The notes under the pieces are model-generated. The model did not search any database, was not told where the DNA came from, and saw only the letters and a program-made list of their open reading frames with translations. From positions 1 to 45,236 of the forward strand of contig CAYQBA010000013.1 of the NCBI GenBank assembly GCA_964415605.1: a stretch of 45,236 nt of DNA, in the 5' to 3' direction. The position numbers and the translations under genes are program-made. The stretch comes from UCB3 sp964415605 (GTDB lineage Bacteria; Chloroflexota; Anaerolineae; Epilineales; Epilineaceae). This document shows, piece after piece, positions 44,389 to 45,236 of the stretch (position 1 is the first letter of the stretch; the number at the start of each line of letters is the position of its first letter).

Positions 44389-44414
44389 TGCCCGCCCGCC
44401 AAGGAGGACATGCC

Positions 44415-45236
44415 ATGCACAAGCCCGTGTTGATCGCCGCCGCCATCGCCGCCGCGTGGCTGGCCGGAGCCGCCCCCGCCCAGGCGCTTGCCAAGATCGA
44501 TCAGGTCCGCGCCAGCCTCACCGAAGGGGCGTCCGACGCGTTCCCGTTCCCCGTCGGCGGCACGGCGTCCATCCCCGCCGGCTCCGAGAAGCTCTACGTC
44601 ACGTTCGACTACACCGCCGCCGCCCGCGACGACATCGGCGTCGAGATGAAGTCTGGCGGCCTCCTCGTCTTCAAGTCGACCAAGCGCTACACCGGCAGCG
44701 GCACCGCCACGGTCGAGGTGACCGGGCTCGCCGTCTTCCAGGAGCTGGCCGATCAGATGGCCGACTACGCCGACGCTTGCCTGGACAACATCGACAACGC
44801 CCGCAAGAGCGGCAACCGCGAGTACGTGCAAAATACCATCGGCCTCGTCAACGCGATGCGCACGGCGCTCCAGATCGTCGATCGCACGGGCCTCAGCGGC
44901 GACTTCAAGTCGAGCCGTGACAGCCTCGATGCCGCCCTGTCCAAGCTCGTGGACCTTTCCGACGACCTGCCCGGCGGCGCCAACACCGACGCCATCAAGG
45001 CGCTCGCGGCGCAGATGGAGCCCTACGTGACGCAGGCGTCCGAGGCCGCCACGAGCCTCGACAAGTTCGGTCAGTCCGCCACCGCCGTCGCCTTGCCCGA
45101 CACCGGCACCGACCGCGGCGCCGCGTGGACCATCAACGTGACCGTCGGCGGATCGCCGGCTTACTCGGGCGAGCTGTGGATCACCAGCCAGGCGGTCGCG
45201 CAACCGTCGGCGACCGTTGCCAGCGGCGCCACCTCC
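44415..45236 (+). CDS. Secreted protein of the tandem family, member C, 3' end outside window
   Basis: The frame from ATG 44415 is open to the last base, giving 274 residues with no stop, so the gene continues beyond the window. AAGGAGG lies 8-14 bases upstream. Signal peptide (VLIAAAIAAAWLAGAAPAQA), beta-rich domain (~27-105; EKLYVTFDYTAAARDD, RYTGSGTATVEVTG), a helical region (~105-225) and a closing element LPDTGTDRGAAWTINVTVGG. It matches member A (42570) in order, in the GTGTAT- or GSGTAT-like strand and in the closing signature. An ATG at 44410 is in another frame and does not stay open with this sequence. Function unknown; extracellular by its signal peptide. Confidence 0.78.
   Translation, partial: MHKPVLIAAAIAAAWLAGAAPAQALAKIDQVRASLTEGASDAFPFPVGGTASIPAGSEKLYVTFDYTAAARDDIGVEMKSGGLLVFKSTKRYTGSGTATVEVTGLAVFQELADQMADYADACLDNIDNARKSGNREYVQNTIGLVNAMRTALQIVDRTGLSGDFKSSRDSLDAALSKLVDLSDDLPGGANTDAIKALAAQMEPYVTQASEAATSLDKFGQSATAVALPDTGTDRGAAWTINVTVGGSPAYSGELWITSQAVAQPSATVASGATS

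Overview
The window is GC-rich, densely coded DNA that most likely comes from a member of the Chloroflexota, probably of the Anaerolineae/Ardenticatenia type; this is an inference from gene content. The clues are a Tad pilus locus with no outer-membrane secretin (monoderm-like), an archaeal-type mevalonate branch (mevalonate kinase, phosphomevalonate decarboxylase, isopentenyl phosphate kinase) of the kind described in Roseiflexus, large NACHT/HEAT-type NTPases, and a secreted protein combining DNRLRE-like, TP-rich and SdrD-like segments. No rRNA, tRNA, CRISPR array, transposase or phage gene was seen.

Layout. 1-894: end of an alpha/beta-hydrolase-like gene. 931-1950 (-): trpS. 2112-7314 (+): a two-transcript stress-type module consisting of a PrsW-like membrane protease, a MinD/ParA ATPase, a small zinc-finger protein, a winged-helix protein and a cyclic-nucleotide-binding protein, then a membrane anti-sigma-like protein and an ECF sigma factor. 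Both blocks are preceded by the same GGAAC-N17-GTATCT element, so the sigma factor probably controls both. 7350-10459 (+): a sigma70 promoter, a yybP-ykoY-type (Mn2+) riboswitch with an intrinsic terminator, and a P-type cation ATPase. 10472-16595 (-): a pair of related NTPase genes, one of 454 aa with a damaged Walker A and a DNA-binding winged helix, the other of 1576 aa with two NTPase modules either side of HEAT repeats. 17081-25439 (+): a Tad/Flp pilus locus (CpaE, CpaB, CpaF, TadB, TadC, two pilins, prepilin peptidase, three TadE-like proteins). 25638-26815 (+): a Crp/Fnr regulator and a ferredoxin. 27033-29308 (+): a PhzF-like isomerase and imidazolonepropionase (hutI) behind a strong promoter whose -10 box lies inside an inverted repeat. 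29402-39571 (-): a tiny membrane protein, a polytopic membrane protein, a flavin reductase-like protein, the mevalonate branch genes with a GlsB-type membrane protein, a fused 2-oxoacid dehydrogenase E1 alpha-beta, and clpC. 39813-45236 (+): secreted or surface proteins, including three neighbouring genes of one apparently undescribed family, the last cut by the window end.

The strongest candidates for undescribed biology are (i) the ECF-controlled PrsW/MinD/zinc/winged-helix/cNMP module, whose anti-sigma-like protein carries a nitrile-hydratase-leader-like segment and two of whose proteins share a short C-terminal peptide motif, and (ii) the twin-NTPase HEAT-repeat protein with its Walker-A-defective paralogue. 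All family assignments were made by reading motifs; no database search was run.
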